The notes: generated by a model not told the origin, from the sequence alone. A stretch of DNA of 64,000 nt from Maylandia zebra (GCF_041146795.1 NC_135176.1:18301786-18365785), one strand, 5' to 3'; counted from the first letter of the stretch, positions 21,437 through 33,490 are shown. Program-made: numbers and translations.

Positions 21437-22022
21437 TGTCACGGCCGAACGGCGCGAGGTAACAGAGATGGACACAAGTGCAGAAACCAAACCGGAAGCG
21501 AGACGATAAGTGAACAGAAGGTTTATTTCCCCCCACAGTTAAACACCAGCAAAACAACACGACGCCACCACACTAGAGGTGCGCAGAAAAACTAAGTTAA
21601 CTAAGGGTGACCTAGACAACTCTAGGGTGCAGCTGAACAGCTGAGGCAGTGGAGAGGTGGAAACTGGGCTATGAAGTGGCCGGGGCACTGTAATGAGAGG
21701 AGAGGGCACAGTCAACGGGATCCAGCAGACAATCGGCGATCCTGGTGGATGAGGTGGAGGCGAGACCTCCACTCCAGGAGCTACCTCTGAGGACAAGAAA
21801 AACAGGTAAGTCGTCACACGGGTTCTGGACAAAGCAATCACACTCCACTTGACTAACATGGGGATTGCAGATACTCAGACGATGAACGGTTGAGTGCGCA
21901 GGTCTTATATGCTGCCGGAATAATTGCCCACAGGTGGTCAGCCAGGGAGGAGCAACCAATCTCTGCCTAAAGGAGGAGGAGCCGCTGTTGGAGACCTGCA
22001 GGTAACCACCCAGACCATGACA
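21437..22022 (-). mobile_element. Gypsy 5' LTR (LTR-b), 586 bp
   Basis: TGTCACGGCCGAACGG ... CCATGACA, followed by AATCTGAACCC, the same 3' flank as LTR-a. Its left side is gypsy leader. It lacks the 150 bp present in LTR-a and LTR-d but agrees with LTR-c (27724-28304). Confidence 0.85.
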
Positions 22023-22584
22023 AATCTGAACCCATCTTATCTTAAAGGCCTCATGGTACCATATCATAGAATGGGAGTGGGTGACCTTGATATCCACCCT
22101 TAAAAGTCCTGGGCTTCTGGGGGGGTTCCTGAGATGCACTATTTCTTTTTCCTCATCTTTTTTGACTGACTGTTTATACACAACTTTGCATTTAATCATT
22201 GGTTATTATTAATCTCTGGCTTGCTTCTACAGTCTGGTTTTGTCTACTGTTCCTCTGCTCACCTCCAGCCAGTCGCAGCAGATGGCTGACCTTCCCTTCT
22301 GTCTGAGGATTTTTTCCTGTTAAAAGGGAGTTTTTCCTTCCCACTTCCCAATAATGGTGTATCACTTCAGCCTAGTGAAAGAACTACTGCTTCGAAGATG
22401 CCTACCTGTTCATCAGAGGTTTCACGCTTGAGCTTGTTGGAGGCATTTGCTGTCCCAGAATATCCAGGGTGTGGCTCACCCTGGATATTCTGTCTCTGCA
22501 CATCTCACCGCCTGCAGAGACTGCTCCCCAACTGCAGCAATTGATACTGTCTCTCCACATTCCTCCACAAATGTGAGTGAAATT
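22023..22584. repeat. LTR flank block, copy 2
   Basis: Continues the old LINE fragment after LTR-b, then a low-copy segment. It matches the reverse of 39764-40284 on the right side of the block, making it the outer part of the inverted repeat. No gene is seen. Confidence 0.65.
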
Positions 22585-22931
22585 GACTTGGGCCCAACTT
22601 TAACCCAGCTTTACTTTGTTTTTTGAAAGGTTCCAGCAATAAAGATGACTTTTGAGTTTAGTTCTGCATCCAAGTCCTGCATTAGGGCCCATACACTGCC
22701 TGCCACACAGAGTCATTGTGACAAGTAGTGCAACAGCATTGCTACATAGAGCAAGAGTCCAGGTTTTAAACTGTTCTGGCAGTTCAGACCTCTCACTTTG
22801 TAACATATTGGCACAGTATAAATTTTGAATTATTGAAAAATGCTGAACATTTAAAAACCTATATCAAACAACAAAGGAAAAAAGCAACATGTGAAACTAC
22901 CTCCCACCACCCACCCACCTCACCCCCACTG

Positions 22932-22934
<3 letters not shown>

Positions 22935-23018
<84 letters not shown>
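22935..23018 (+). repeat. (CA)n microsatellite, about 84 bp
   Basis: An uninterrupted AC run about 170 bp upstream of OR3. The paired run in the right arm is about 57 bp. Confidence 0.97.
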
Positions 23019-23019
<1 letters not shown>

Positions 23020-23188
23020 AGCTATCAAACCAGAGTAGCTATTGGTTTGATAAATATAAACACTGAGGGGACCAGCTAGAACTTCATCATCTGGGGTACT
23101 CCAGTTTGCATAACAGAATCATGATGTGCAGTACTGCTGTCTGCATTATCACAGCTTAGGCAATATAAGACTCTAAGATTTTTTGCCA

Positions 23189-24166
23189 ATGGATCTTTTC
23201 AACTCTGCACTTGGAAAAAATATCACTTTTTTGCGTCCTGCATTTTTCATTATAAGTGGATTTATTGGCATTCCTAATATAAAATATTATTATGCCTTTC
23301 TGTTTTTTGTTTATATTATTTCTGTCCTGGCAAACACAGCTGTCATGGCCGCAATATATTTGGATCACAATCTAAGAACACCGAAATATATTGCAGTTTT
23401 CAATCTTGCATTGGTTGATCTGTTAGGTAACTCTGCCATGGTGCCAAAGGTTCTCGATATCTTTTTGTTTAATCACCCTCACATTTCCTATAATGACTGC
23501 TTGACATTCCTGTTTTTCTGCTATGTATTCCTTTCGATGCAAGCTCTAAATCTGGTTGCACTGTCATATGACAGAGTTATGGCGATCGTTTACCCACTGC
23601 ATTATCAACTGAAGGTGACTCAAAAGTTCATGCTCTGTTTAATTGCCTCCTTCTGGGTGTTTGTCATTATTGTTGTACTTATTGCAACTGGCCTTCTTAC
23701 AAGGCTTTCCCTCTGTGAGTCAGTCGTTATTAAAAGCTTTTTTTGTGACCATGGTCAGATATACCGGCTTGCATGCAATGATTATACACCCAGCGATATA
23801 ACTGCTTGGATTTTGCCAGCTCTTATTCTTTGGATTCCTCTTTTGTTTGTTTTGTTGAGTTATCTGAGTATAAGCTATGCTTTAGCTAAGGTAGCCACAG
23901 TTCGAGAAAGAATGAAGGGCTTTAAAACCTGCACAGCTCATCTTTCATTAGTGGCAATCTATTTCCTCCCAATATTAATCACTCTACGTTTAAACATAGA
24001 GCCAAATGCCAGAATCATAAACCTGTCTCTGACATCAGTCTTTCCTCCAATGCTGAACCCTATCATATATGTTCTTCAGACACAAGAAATCAAAGAATCT
24101 CTAAAAAAGTTAAAGGGAAGAATCACAACACACTACAAAAATAGAAAAGTCAAATTTAAAAAGTAA
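23189..24166 (+). CDS. Odorant receptor OR3, 325 aa
   Basis: A seven-transmembrane odorant receptor in one exon, of a second subtype related to OR1/2/5. The start is the ATG at 23189 (MDLFNSALGKNITF); the codon two positions upstream is TTG and is not a credible start. Landmarks: NIT site at residue 11, ANTAVM in TM1, LSYDRVMAIVYPLHY after TM3, KSFFCDHGQIY in loop 2, GFKTCTAHLSLVAIYF into TM6, PPMLNPIIYVLQTQEIKESL in TM7. Compared with OR4 it lacks two codons at the TM6/loop 3 boundary (ITLRLNIEP against ITFILRANIEP) and has an altered tail. The frame is open to TAA at 24164-24166. Surface expression is likely but the short loop may affect function. Confidence 0.9.
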   Translation: MDLFNSALGKNITFLRPAFFIISGFIGIPNIKYYYAFLFFVYIISVLANTAVMAAIYLDHNLRTPKYIAVFNLALVDLLGNSAMVPKVLDIFLFNHPHISYNDCLTFLFFCYVFLSMQALNLVALSYDRVMAIVYPLHYQLKVTQKFMLCLIASFWVFVIIVVLIATGLLTRLSLCESVVIKSFFCDHGQIYRLACNDYTPSDITAWILPALILWIPLLFVLLSYLSISYALAKVATVRERMKGFKTCTAHLSLVAIYFLPILITLRLNIEPNARIINLSLTSVFPPMLNPIIYVLQTQEIKESLKKLKGRITTHYKNRKVKFKK

Positions 24167-25199
24167 GAATAAATTTGGCATAAATATTTTTACCCCTTTG
24201 TTTATTTAAGGAATGCATATAAAATAAAATAAAAATGTTCAAGTATGTTTAAGTACTTCCAAATAGAACCCAAATTACAAATGTCACACTTCACGGGGCA
24301 GTGTGTGATTGATTTGAAAACACATCCTGTAGCAAAGATTTGTGATTTGTAATTTTTTAAGCAACTGTAATTGTTACTGTTAAGACCAACACAGAGAGAC
24401 ATACAGATACTTATTCACAACTATGGGTCAGTTTATGAACGTGAAAGCTTAGGAGTTTATCATAAATAAAATAAAATAAAATAAAGCCTGTTGACAAGTC
24501 ATGCACAAACAGGGAAAGCATGGAAAGGTGAAAGATTAGATTCAAAGTAGGGACCTTTATGCTGTGAGGTGATAGTGATAACTAATCACATTTATCTTTA
24601 GCCAAATGTAAGGGTTGCCTTTCTGAGAAATATGCATTGCAGCATGACATATGCTTGTTTTGTTTTTTTTCAAAGTGAGATTCAGTAAAGCTACTATATA
24701 ACTACAGAAATACATTTTAATGACTGTTTAAATAGATAATTTTCTGCTATGAGAATATGTCAGGAAGCCTTCCAACTTCTCTTTCTTCCAGATTCTATGT
24801 GGATATGGGCCGCCTTTGATTAGAGTTTCAAAGAATGTCCAACCAAAATGTAAATATAATGTAAAGGACTGACTAAACTGGTAGAAACCCAGAAATGTTA
24901 TTTTTTGTGGCTGAATCATTGTGTAGTGACCCGATTGAGTAAATTCTACTTATAACAATATAATCACATGGTTTGATTACAGAGGGAACACAGGGCTAAT
25001 AAAAGTGAAAGACCATGTGGTTAAGTTGAGACTATGAGTCGTATTCTTTATATTTATGAGAAAATTCATATTCACTCACTAATAAATTAAAAAACATTGG
25101 TGAAAAAAAGTTTAAAAAGCACAGGAGGAATCAGCAGTACTGAACAGGCCAATTGCTATCCGGTAATCAGATTACAATGTAGGGTTTCTGAGTGATTTG
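24167..25199. other. Intergenic, left arm
   Basis: AT-rich sequence duplicated in the right arm (31481-32509). It includes a short (TAAAA)n run near 24464-24484. No gene, RNA or transposon signature is recognised. Confidence 0.5.
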
Positions 25200-25617
25200 C
25201 CGTTAGTAGTAACAAACCACCCAAAGTGTAAACTCAAAGTGTAGACTCTACACACTGGGTACTCTTCAAGGGGTATAAAAGAAAATCTCACCAGTCTGTA
25301 CAAGAGCGAGGTCTAACCAAGTGTGTTAGCTCACATACTGTAATATGTAATTTGCTGGTAATAGAATCACAGTCAGTCTTTCAGTAACAAAGGACAACAA
25401 TGTTTCATGTCTCATAATAACAATATAACATTTTATAATTGGTGGTGAAAAGTGAGACTATTTAAAATGTAATGTATAAAAATCCTAAAAATAATGTGTG
25501 AACATTTTATTGTGAACACAATTGTGCTGGAGTAATACACTTACAAGTAGAAAATATTTTAAATCTAATTTCCAGTGTTTATAACGATGACCAGGAAGCA
25601 GGGTTGGAGGCAGTGAC

Positions 25618-26916
25618 TCAGCGGAGGGTGGCCTCCAATTCCTGGTTGAGGCGTTCTGTCTGACCGTTAGTCTGAGGATGGTGTCCTGAGCTCAAACAGG
25701 GTTTTGTTCCTAAGGATGTACAAAACGCCCTCCAGACCTGCGACGTGAATTGCGGTCCTCTGTCAGACACGATCTCAGTGGGTATCCCGTGCAGCCTAAA
25801 AACATGGTCAACTAGCAGATTAGCAGTTTCAGTGGATGTGTTTGTCGAGGGCAATGAAGTGAGCTGCCTTGGAAAATCTGTCAATCACAGTGAGGATTGC
25901 GGTCTTGCCAGAAGAAACCGGTAGAACAGTAACAAAATCCAAAGAAATATGCAACCAGGGACGCCGTGGAATGGAGAGAGGCTGCAACAACCAAGCCGGG
26001 CATTGCGTGTTAGATTTGCGGTTTCACGTTGCGGGACCCTGGGCGGTAAGAGATCGAGAAGTTAAACCTACTGAAAAACATGGACCAGCGAGCTTGACGT
26101 GAATTCAGTCTCTTGGCTGTACGAAGGTAAGTCAAGTTTTTGTGATCAGTCCACACTATGAATGGGTGTTCCGCTCCCTCGAGATAGTGCCGCCACTCCT
26201 CTAAGGCCAGTTTCATGGCCAACAGTTCCCTTTCACCCACGTCGTAATTCCGCTCAGCGGTGATAAGCGACAGGGAAAAAAAGGCGCACGGGTGAAGTTT
26301 GGACGCCGTGCCAGAGCACTGTGACAATACCGCTCCTACCCCGACGTCAGACGCATCCACCTCAACTATAAATGGCTTCTTGGGGTCGGGGTGAATTAAA
26401 ATCGGCGCTGAGGTAAATAGTTCCTTTAACTTGGAGAAAGCAGCTCCTGCTTCCGGACCCTAAATGAAAGGGAGCTTTGAAGATGTTAGCTGGGTCAGCG
26501 GTGCTGCTACTTGGCTGTAGTTTCTGATGAAGCGGCGGTAAAAGTTTGCGAAGCCCAAGAAACGCTACAGAAGACTCCGGGACGTTGGAATGGGCCATTG
26601 CACGACTGCCTGTATTTTAGCCGGGTCTGTCTTCACCTGCCCCCCCAAGGATGTAGCCCAGGAACGAGACGGAAAGGGAGTGGAATTCACATTTCTCCGC
26701 CTTAACGTACAGTTTATTCTCCAGCAACCGTTGTCACACGGCTCGGACATGCGTTTGGTGCTCCTCCAGGTTTTTGGAAAAAATCAGGATGTCGTCGAGA
26801 TAAACGAAGACAAAACGGTCGAGGAAATCTCGCAGTACATCATTCACCAGATTTTGGAAAACCGCTGGGGCATTTGTGAGACCGAAAGGCATCACTAGAT
26901 ATTCAAAGTGCCCCAA
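25618..26916 (-). pseudogene. Gypsy pol remnant, copy 2
   Basis: Same broken frames as copy 1: reverse transcriptase piece with YLDD, RNase H ([14 protein letters not shown]), integrase piece with [12 protein letters not shown] and the ERLNQELE glutamate. Shared lesions (the stop after HVRAV, loss after NVKPQI) show it was copied after decay began. It is non-functional. Confidence 0.8.
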
Positions 26917-27723
26917 GTGAGTGTTAAAGGTGGTTTTCCACTCATTGCCCTCCCTGATTCTGACGAGGTGGTACGCATTTCTGAGGTCTAATTTTGTGAA
27001 AATGGAGGCACCATGGACCGTCTCGAAGGCGGAACTGATCAGCGGTAAGGGGTATTTGTTTTTTATCGTTATGTCATTAATGTGAGTACCTAACTCAGTT
27101 TTGCTCCCGCTTCATTTTTAAATACGCACACTTGTATGCTGATGATGATGACGATTACCGGTAATAAAAATGTGAGTACCAAACTCAGTTTTGCTCCCGC
27201 TTTATTTTTAAACACTGATACTTGTATGCGCCCTATAATCAGGTGCGCCTTATGTGTGTGTTAAATACAGTAATGGCACACATAACTGAGACTGCGCCTT
27301 TTAGTACGGTGCGTCTTATGGTTGTGAAAATACGGTATATAGGAAACTCGAACTGTGTCTAAAACGAAAGAGCGGGGCGAACGCCCGAACGCCAGCTCAC
27401 ACTGTAAAAGAAAACCGCTACAGGCCCCCGGGTCACCTGCGCACGGCTCCGGCTCCGGGGAAGCTGCGTCGCGGAACAGGTAAGCTCGCTGGGGCTCGGG
27501 ATCTGCCACGGGCTGAGGTGAACTACTGGCGGCGGGTTCTGACTCCGCCGAGGGTTGAAGGGACTGGATGTCGGATTGCATTTTAACCTGCTCGTCTGTA
27601 AGCGTGTGTACTTGGGCTAGGAGATACTGCAGCGTCTGTTCGTGACTACCGATGATAGCCCCCTGCTTACTTATCGCTACACGGGTTGGGTCTGCTGTGT
27701 CCATAAAACTGTCCTGAGTATAC

Positions 27724-28304
27724 TGTCACGGCCGAACGGCGCGAGGTAACAGAGATGGACACAAGTGCAGAAACCAAACCGGAAGCGAGACGATAAGTGA
27801 ACAGAAGGTTTATTTCCCCCCACAGTTAAACACCAGCAAAACAACACGACGCCACCACACTAGAGGCGCGCAGAAAAACTAAGTTAACTAAGGGTGACCT
27901 AGACAACTCTAGGGTGCAGCTGAACAGCTGAGGCAGTGGAGAGGTGGAAACTGGGCTATGAAGTGGCCGGGGCACTGTAATGAGAGGAGAGGGCACAGTC
28001 AACGGGATCCAGCAGACAATCGGCGATCCTGGTGGATGAGGTGGAGGCGAGACCTCCACTCCAGGAGCTACCTCTGAGGACAAGAAAAACAGGTAAGTCG
28101 TCACACGGGTTCTGGACAAAGCAATCACACTCCACTTGACTAACATGGGGATTGCAGATACTCAGACGATGAACGGTTGAGTGCGCAGGTCTTATATGCT
28201 GCCGGAATAATTGCCCACAGGTGGTCAGCCAGGGAGGAGCAACCAATCTCTGCCTAAAGGAGGAGGAGCCGCTGTTGGAGACCTGCAGGTAACCACCCAG
28301 ACCA
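27724..28304 (-). mobile_element. Gypsy LTR-c, 3' end cut
   Basis: TGTCACGGCCGAACGG ... CACCCAGACCA, near-identical to LTR-b but stopping before TGACA, where inverted gag sequence (GACTTTTGCTCACC) begins. The cut end is the centre of the inverted structure. Confidence 0.85.
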
Positions 28305-31091
28305 GACTTTTGCTCACCCTATCTCGGTGGGCAGTGCGGTTCGGCGGCTGTTAAATCTCCGTCAGGGCTGCCGTAGCATCGCAGATTATTTGATTGACTT
28401 CCGCACTGCCGCGGCGGCAGTCGGCTGGCCCGATAAGGCCCTTCAGGGAGTCTATTTGCAGTCGCTGAACGAGCACATGAAGGATCAGCTAGCGTCCCGA
28501 GACGAACCTGTCACTTTCGAGGAGTTAGCCTCGCTCACGCTTCGCATTGACAACAGACTGCGGGAGCGAGAGAGGAACTCCAGTACCCGTCAGCCAGTGC
28601 GGCGTGTGTCCCCGGTTTTCATTTCCCCATCGCCGCTTCCGGTTCAGCCTTCGGCCACAGTCGCCGTGGAGAGGACTGAATCGGAACCAGAACCCATGCA
28701 GATCGGGTGATCCCGGTTGTCCCCGCAAGAGAGGGAGAGGCGTTGTCGCTCTCGCTCGTGTTTTTATTGTGGCTCCGCTGAGCATTTTATTTCCACCTGT
28801 CCCAAGAAAGGAAAAGGGGGCGCCCACCGGTAGGTCCGGGGATACGGGTGGGTGGTACCAATATTGATTCTAAGCCCCGTTTTTGTTGCCGGTTACGCTC
28901 TTGCTCGGTTCTGCGACCCACACGTCCCAGGCATTAGTCGATTCGGGCGCCAAGCAAAGCCTCATTGATAAAGAATTAGCCAAGCAGCTGAATATTCCCC
29001 TTTTTGAGTTGGACTCTAGCATCCCAGTTAAAGCACTAGTAAACCAAGTTTTCTCTCACATCACTCACTGCACCGCACCTATTACTATAGTCACCTCAGG
29101 CAACCATAGGGACAGACTCCCCTTCTTGACATTCCACTCCCCCAGCACTCCCGTTATCCTTGGTTTCACCTGGCTAAAACTACATAACCCTCATCTGCAC
29201 TGGGCAGGGCAGAAAGTTATAATTTGCAGCCCATTTTGCCATGCCAATTGTCTCGTCTCAGCCCCGCCGTCTGCCATTGTCGAGCTCGCACATGACGAAA
29301 GCGCCAACATAGACCTTTCTGTTATACCTTTGGTATACCATGACTTAAGGGAGGTTTTTAACAAAGACAAAGCTCAATCACTACCCCCGCACAGACCTTA
29401 CAACTGTGCCATAGACCTGTTACCGGGTTTCACCCTACCTTCAAGCCGCCTCTACAACCTGACACGCCCCGAGAAGACAGCCATGGAAAAGTACATTCTC
29501 TGGCCGTGGGCATCATCAGACCCTCCTCTTCACCCATGGGGGCCGGATTTTTCTTTGTCGGTAAGAAGGACGGCCCTGTATCGATTTTAGGAGGCTTAAT
29601 GACATAACGATAAAAAACAAATACCCCTTACCGCTGATCAGTTCCGCCTTCGAGACGGTCCATGGTGCCTCCATTTTCACAAAATTAGACCTCAGAAATG
29701 CGTACCACCTCGTCAGAATCAGGGAGGGCAATGAGTGGAAAACCACCTTTAACACTCACTTGGGGCACTTTGAATATCTAGTGATGCCTTTCGGTCTCAC
29801 AAATGCCCCAGCGGTTTTCCAAAATCTGGTGAATGATGTACTGCGAGATTTCCTCGACCGTTTTGTCTTCGTTTATCTCGACGACATCCTGATTTTTTCC
29901 AAAAACCTGGAGGAGCACCAAACGCATGTCCGAGCCGTGTGACAACGGTTGCTGGAGAATAAACTGTACGTTAAGGCGGAGAAATGTGAATTCCACTCCC
30001 TTTCCGTCTCGTTCCTGGGCTACATCCTTGGGGGGGCAGGTGAAGACAGACCCGGCTAAAATACAGGCAGTCGTGCAATGGCCCATTCCAACGTCCCGGA
30101 GTCTTCTGTAGCGTTTCTTGGGCTTCGCAAACTTTTACCGCCGCTTCATCAGAAACTACAGCCAAGTAGCAGCACCGCTGACCCAGCTAACATCTTCAAA
30201 GCTCCCTTTCATTTAGGGTCCGGAAGCAGGAGCTGCTTTCTCCAAGTTAAAGGAACTATTTACCTCAGCGCCGATTTTAATTCACCCCGACCCCAAGAAG
30301 CCATTTATAGTTGAGGTGGATGCGTCTGACGTCGGGGTAGGAGCGGTATTGTCACAGTGCTCTGGCACGGCGTCCAAACTTCACCCGTGCGCCTTTTTTT
30401 CCCTGTCGCTTATCACCGCTGAGCGGAATTACGACGTGGGTGAAAGGGAACTGTTGGCCATGAAACTGGCCTTAGAGGAGTGGCGGCACTATCTCGAGGG
30501 AGCGGAACACCCATTCATAGTGTGGACTGATCACAAAAACTTGACTTACCTTCGTACAGCCAAGAGACTGAATTCACGTCAAGCTCGCTGGTCCATGTTT
30601 TTCAGTAGGTTTAACTTCTCGATCTCTTACCGCCCAGGGTCCCGCAACGTGAAACCGCAAATCTAACACGCAATGCCCGGCTTGGTTGTTGCAGCCTCTC
30701 TCCATTCCACGGCGTCCCTGGTTGCATATTTCTTTGGATTTTGTTACTGTTCTACCGGTTTCTTCTGGCAAGACCGCAATCCTCACTGTGATTGACAGAT
30801 TTTCCAAGGCAGCTCACTTCATTGCCCTCGACAAACACATCCACTGAAACTGCTAATCTGCTAGTTGACCATGTTTTTAGGCTGCACGGGATACCCACTG
30901 AGATCGTGTCTGACAGAGGACCGCAATTCACGTCGCAGGTCTGGAGGGCGTTTTGTACATCCTTAGGAACAAAACCCTGTTTGAGCTCAGGACACCATCC
31001 TCAGACTAACGGTCAGACAGAACGCCTCAACCAGGAATTGGAGGCCACCCTCCGCTGAGTCACTGCCTCCAACCCTGCTTCCTGGTCATCG
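28305..31091 (+). mobile_element. Gypsy chromovirus copy 3, inverted and partial
   Basis: Plus-strand copy carrying gag C-terminal part (from 28327), protease (28883 on), reverse transcriptase, RNase H and partial integrase, with the same frame breaks as copy 1. It has no LTR, pogo or gag N-terminus. The part from 29596 mirrors copy 2; 28305-29595 is exactly the kind of sequence copy 2 lacks. Confidence 0.85.
28327..31058 (+). pseudogene. Gypsy gag-pol remnant, copy 3
   Basis: Gag frame GSAVRRLLNLRQGCRSIADY to EPEPMQIG and a zinc knuckle (CFYCGSAEHFISTCP) in another frame. Protease is QALVDSGAKQSLIDK with the active-site DSG and K where copy 1 has E. Reverse transcriptase has YLDD, followed by RNase H and an integrase piece. 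Frame changes are near 29490 and 30030-30240, and stops occur at 29940 and 30664. It is not functional. Confidence 0.85.
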
Positions 31092-31480
31092 TTATAAACA
31101 CTGGAAATTAGATTTAAAATATTTTCTACTTGTAAGTGTATTACTCCAGCACAATTGTGTTCACAATAAAATGTTCACACATTATTTTTAGGATTTTTAT
31201 ACATTACATTTTAAATAGTCTCACTTTTCACCACCAATTATAAAATGTTATATTGTTATTATGAGACATGAAACATTGTTGTCCTTTGTTACTGAAAGAC
31301 TGACTGTGATTCTATTACCAGCAAATTACATATTACAGTATGTGAGCTAACACACTTGGTTAGACCTCGCTCTTGTACAGACTGGTGAGATTTTCTTTTA
31401 TACCCCTTGAAGAGTACCCAGTGTGTAGAGTCTACACTTTGAGTTTACACTTTGGGTGGTTTGTTACTACTAACGGCAAA

Positions 31481-32509
31481 TCACTCAGAAACCCTACATT
31501 GTAATCTGATTACCGGATAGCAATTGGCCTGTTCAGTACTGCTGATTCCTCCTGTGCTTTTTAAACTTTTTTTCACCAATGTTTTTTAATTTATTAGTGA
31601 GTGAATATGAATTTTCTCATAAATATAAAGAATACGACTCATAGTCTCAACTTAACCACATGGTCTTTCACTTTTATTAGCCCTGTGTTCCCTCTGTAAT
31701 CAAACCATGTGATTATATTGTTATAAGTAGAATTTACTCAATCGGGTCACTACACAATGATTCAGCCACAAAAAATAACATTTCTGGGTTTCTACCAGTT
31801 TAGTCAGTCCTTTACATTATATTTACATTTTGGTTGGACATTCTTTGAAACTCTAATCAAAGGCGGCCCATATCCACATAGAATCTGGAAGAAAGAGAAG
31901 TTGGAAGGCTTCCTGACATATTCTCATAGCAGAAAATTATCTATTTAAACAGTCATTAAAATGTATTTCTGTAGTTATATAGTAGCTTTACTGAATCTCA
32001 CTTTGAAAAAAAACAAAACAAGCATATGTCATGCTGCAATGCATATTTCTCAGAAAGGCAACCCTTACATTTGGCTAAAGATAAATGTGATTAGTTATCA
32101 CTATCACCTCACAGCATAAAGGTCCCTACTTTGAATCTAATCTTTCACCTTTCCATGCTTTCCCTGTTTGTGCATGACTTGTCAACAGGCTTTATTTTAT
32201 TTTATTTTATTTATGATAAACTCCTAAGCTTTCACGTTCATAAACTGACCCATAGTTGTGAATAAGTATCTGTATGTCTCTCTGTGTTGGTCCTAACAGT
32301 AACAATTACAGTTGCTTAAAAAATTACAAATCACAAATCTTTGCTACAGGATGTGTTTTCAAATCAATCACACACTGCCCCGTGAAGTGTGACATTTGTA
32401 ATTTGGGTTCTATTTGGAAGTACTTAAACATACTTGAACATTTTTATTTTATTTTATATGCATTCCTTAAATAAACAAAGGGGTAAAAATATTTATGCCA
32501 AATTTATTC
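31481..32509. other. Intergenic, right arm
   Basis: Mirror of 24167-25199. No gene is recognised. The only evident simple repeat is the TTTTA run near 32190-32210. Confidence 0.5.
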
Positions 32510-33490
32510 TTACTTTTTAAATTTGACTTTTCTATTTTTGTAGTGTGTTGTGATTTTTAAGAACTTCTTCAGAGATTCTTTGATTTCTCGTGTCTGAAGA
32601 ACATATATGATAGGGTTCAGCATTGGAGGAAAGACTGATGTCAGAGACAGGTTTATGATTCTGGCATGTGGCTCTATGTTTGCACGTAGAATAAATGTGA
32701 TTAATATTGGGAGGAAATAGATTGCCACTAATGAAAGATGAGCTGTGCAGGTTTTAAAGCCCTTCATTCTTTCTCGAACTGTGGCTACCTTAGCTAAAGC
32801 ATAGCCTATACTCAGATAACTCAACAAAACAAACAAAAGAGGAAGCCAAAGAATAAGAGCTGGCAAAATCCAAGCAGTTATATCGCTGGGTGTATAATCA
32901 TTGCATGCAAGCCGGTATATCTGACCATGGTCACAAAAAAAGCTTTTAATAACGACTGACTCACAGAGGGAAAGCCTTGTAAGAAGGCCAGTTGCAATAA
33001 GTACAACAATAATGACAAACACCCAGAAAGAGGCAATTAAACAGAACATGAACTTTTGAGTCACCTTCAGTTGATAATGCAGTGGGTAAACGATCGCCAT
33101 AACTCTGTCATATGACAGTGCAACCAGATTTAGAGCTTGCATCGAAAGGAATACATAGCAGAAAAACAGGAATGTCAAGCAGTCATTATAGGAAATGTGA
33201 GGGTGATTAAACAAAAAGATATCGAGAACCTTTGGCACCATGGCAGAGTTACCTAACAGATCAACCAATGCAAGATTGAAAACTGCAATATATTTCGGTG
33301 TTCTTAGATTGTGATCCAAATATATTGTGGCCATGACAGCTGTGTTTGCCAGGACAGAAATAATATAAACAAAAAACAGAAAGGCATAATAATATTTTAT
33401 ATTAGGAATGCCAATAAATCCACTTATAATGAAAAATGCAGGACGCAAAAAAGTGATATTTTTTCCAAGTGCAGAGTTGAAAAGATCCAT
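32510..33490 (-). CDS. Odorant receptor OR4, intact, 326 aa
   Basis: The mirror copy of OR3, a single-exon seven-transmembrane odorant receptor. The true ATG is at 33490 (MDLFNSALGKNITF); an upstream in-frame TTG is ignored. Landmarks: NIT at residue 11, ANTAVM in TM1, LSYDRVMAIVYPLHY, KSFFCDHGQIY, GFKTCTAHLSLVAIYF, PPMLNPIIYVLQTREIKESL. It keeps the two residues lost in OR3 (ITFILRANIEP), so OR4 looks like the ancestral form. Other differences from OR3 are few (A to T in TM1/2 region, L to F in TM4, S to G in TM5, N to H in loop 3, C-terminal tail). OR3 and OR4 point toward each other across the palindrome centre. Confidence 0.92.
   Translation of the reverse strand: MDLFNSALGKNITFLRPAFFIISGFIGIPNIKYYYAFLFFVYIISVLANTAVMATIYLDHNLRTPKYIAVFNLALVDLLGNSAMVPKVLDIFLFNHPHISYNDCLTFLFFCYVFLSMQALNLVALSYDRVMAIVYPLHYQLKVTQKFMFCLIASFWVFVIIVVLIATGLLTRLSLCESVVIKSFFCDHGQIYRLACNDYTPSDITAWILPALILWLPLLFVLLSYLSIGYALAKVATVRERMKGFKTCTAHLSLVAIYFLPILITFILRANIEPHARIINLSLTSVFPPMLNPIIYVLQTREIKESLKKFLKITTHYKNRKVKFKK

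Larger units (their letters stand above)
16551..22022 (-). mobile_element. Ty3/gypsy chromovirus copy 1, truncated
   Basis: Minus-strand element with its 5' LTR at 21437-22022, gag at about 18800-21417 (split by a pogo element at 19442-21050), then protease, reverse transcriptase, RNase H and part of integrase. It ends within integrase after [13 protein letters not shown], so the integrase C-terminus, chromodomain and 3' LTR are missing. Pol has several frame breaks. Two more partial copies (25585-28304 and 28305-31091) are near-identical where they overlap. Confidence 0.85.
22585..27080 (+). repeat. Large inverted repeat, left arm
   Basis: About 4.5 kb that reads the same on the minus strand at 29596-34070, with paired positions adding up to about 56676. 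It holds a CA repeat, OR3, intergenic sequence and part of a gypsy copy. The arms differ by a few substitutions, small indels in the OR gene, and CA-repeat length. The match ends at GTTATGTCATTAA (27080). Confidence 0.9.
25585..28304 (-). mobile_element. Gypsy chromovirus copy 2, internally deleted
   Basis: Matches copy 1 from the truncated integrase end through RNase H and part of reverse transcriptase to 27080. There it jumps to the 3' end of the inserted pogo element (27081-27337), then gag N-terminus (27338-27704) and LTR-c (27724-28304). About 2.7 kb present in copy 1 (roughly 18047-20790: protease, gag C-terminus, most of pogo) is missing. LTR-c lacks its last bases (TGACA). Because the pogo remnant is inside, copy 2 derives from a pogo-bearing copy. 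Confidence 0.85.

Noticed and set aside
22935-23018. CRISPR-like or functional repeat array
   Set aside because: It is a plain dinucleotide microsatellite, and the genome is vertebrate.
23183-23188. Upstream start for OR3 two codons before the ATG (and its mirror before OR4)
   Set aside because: The codon is TTG; the ATG at 23189 (33490 for OR4) is the sensible start and gives the usual OR N-terminus.
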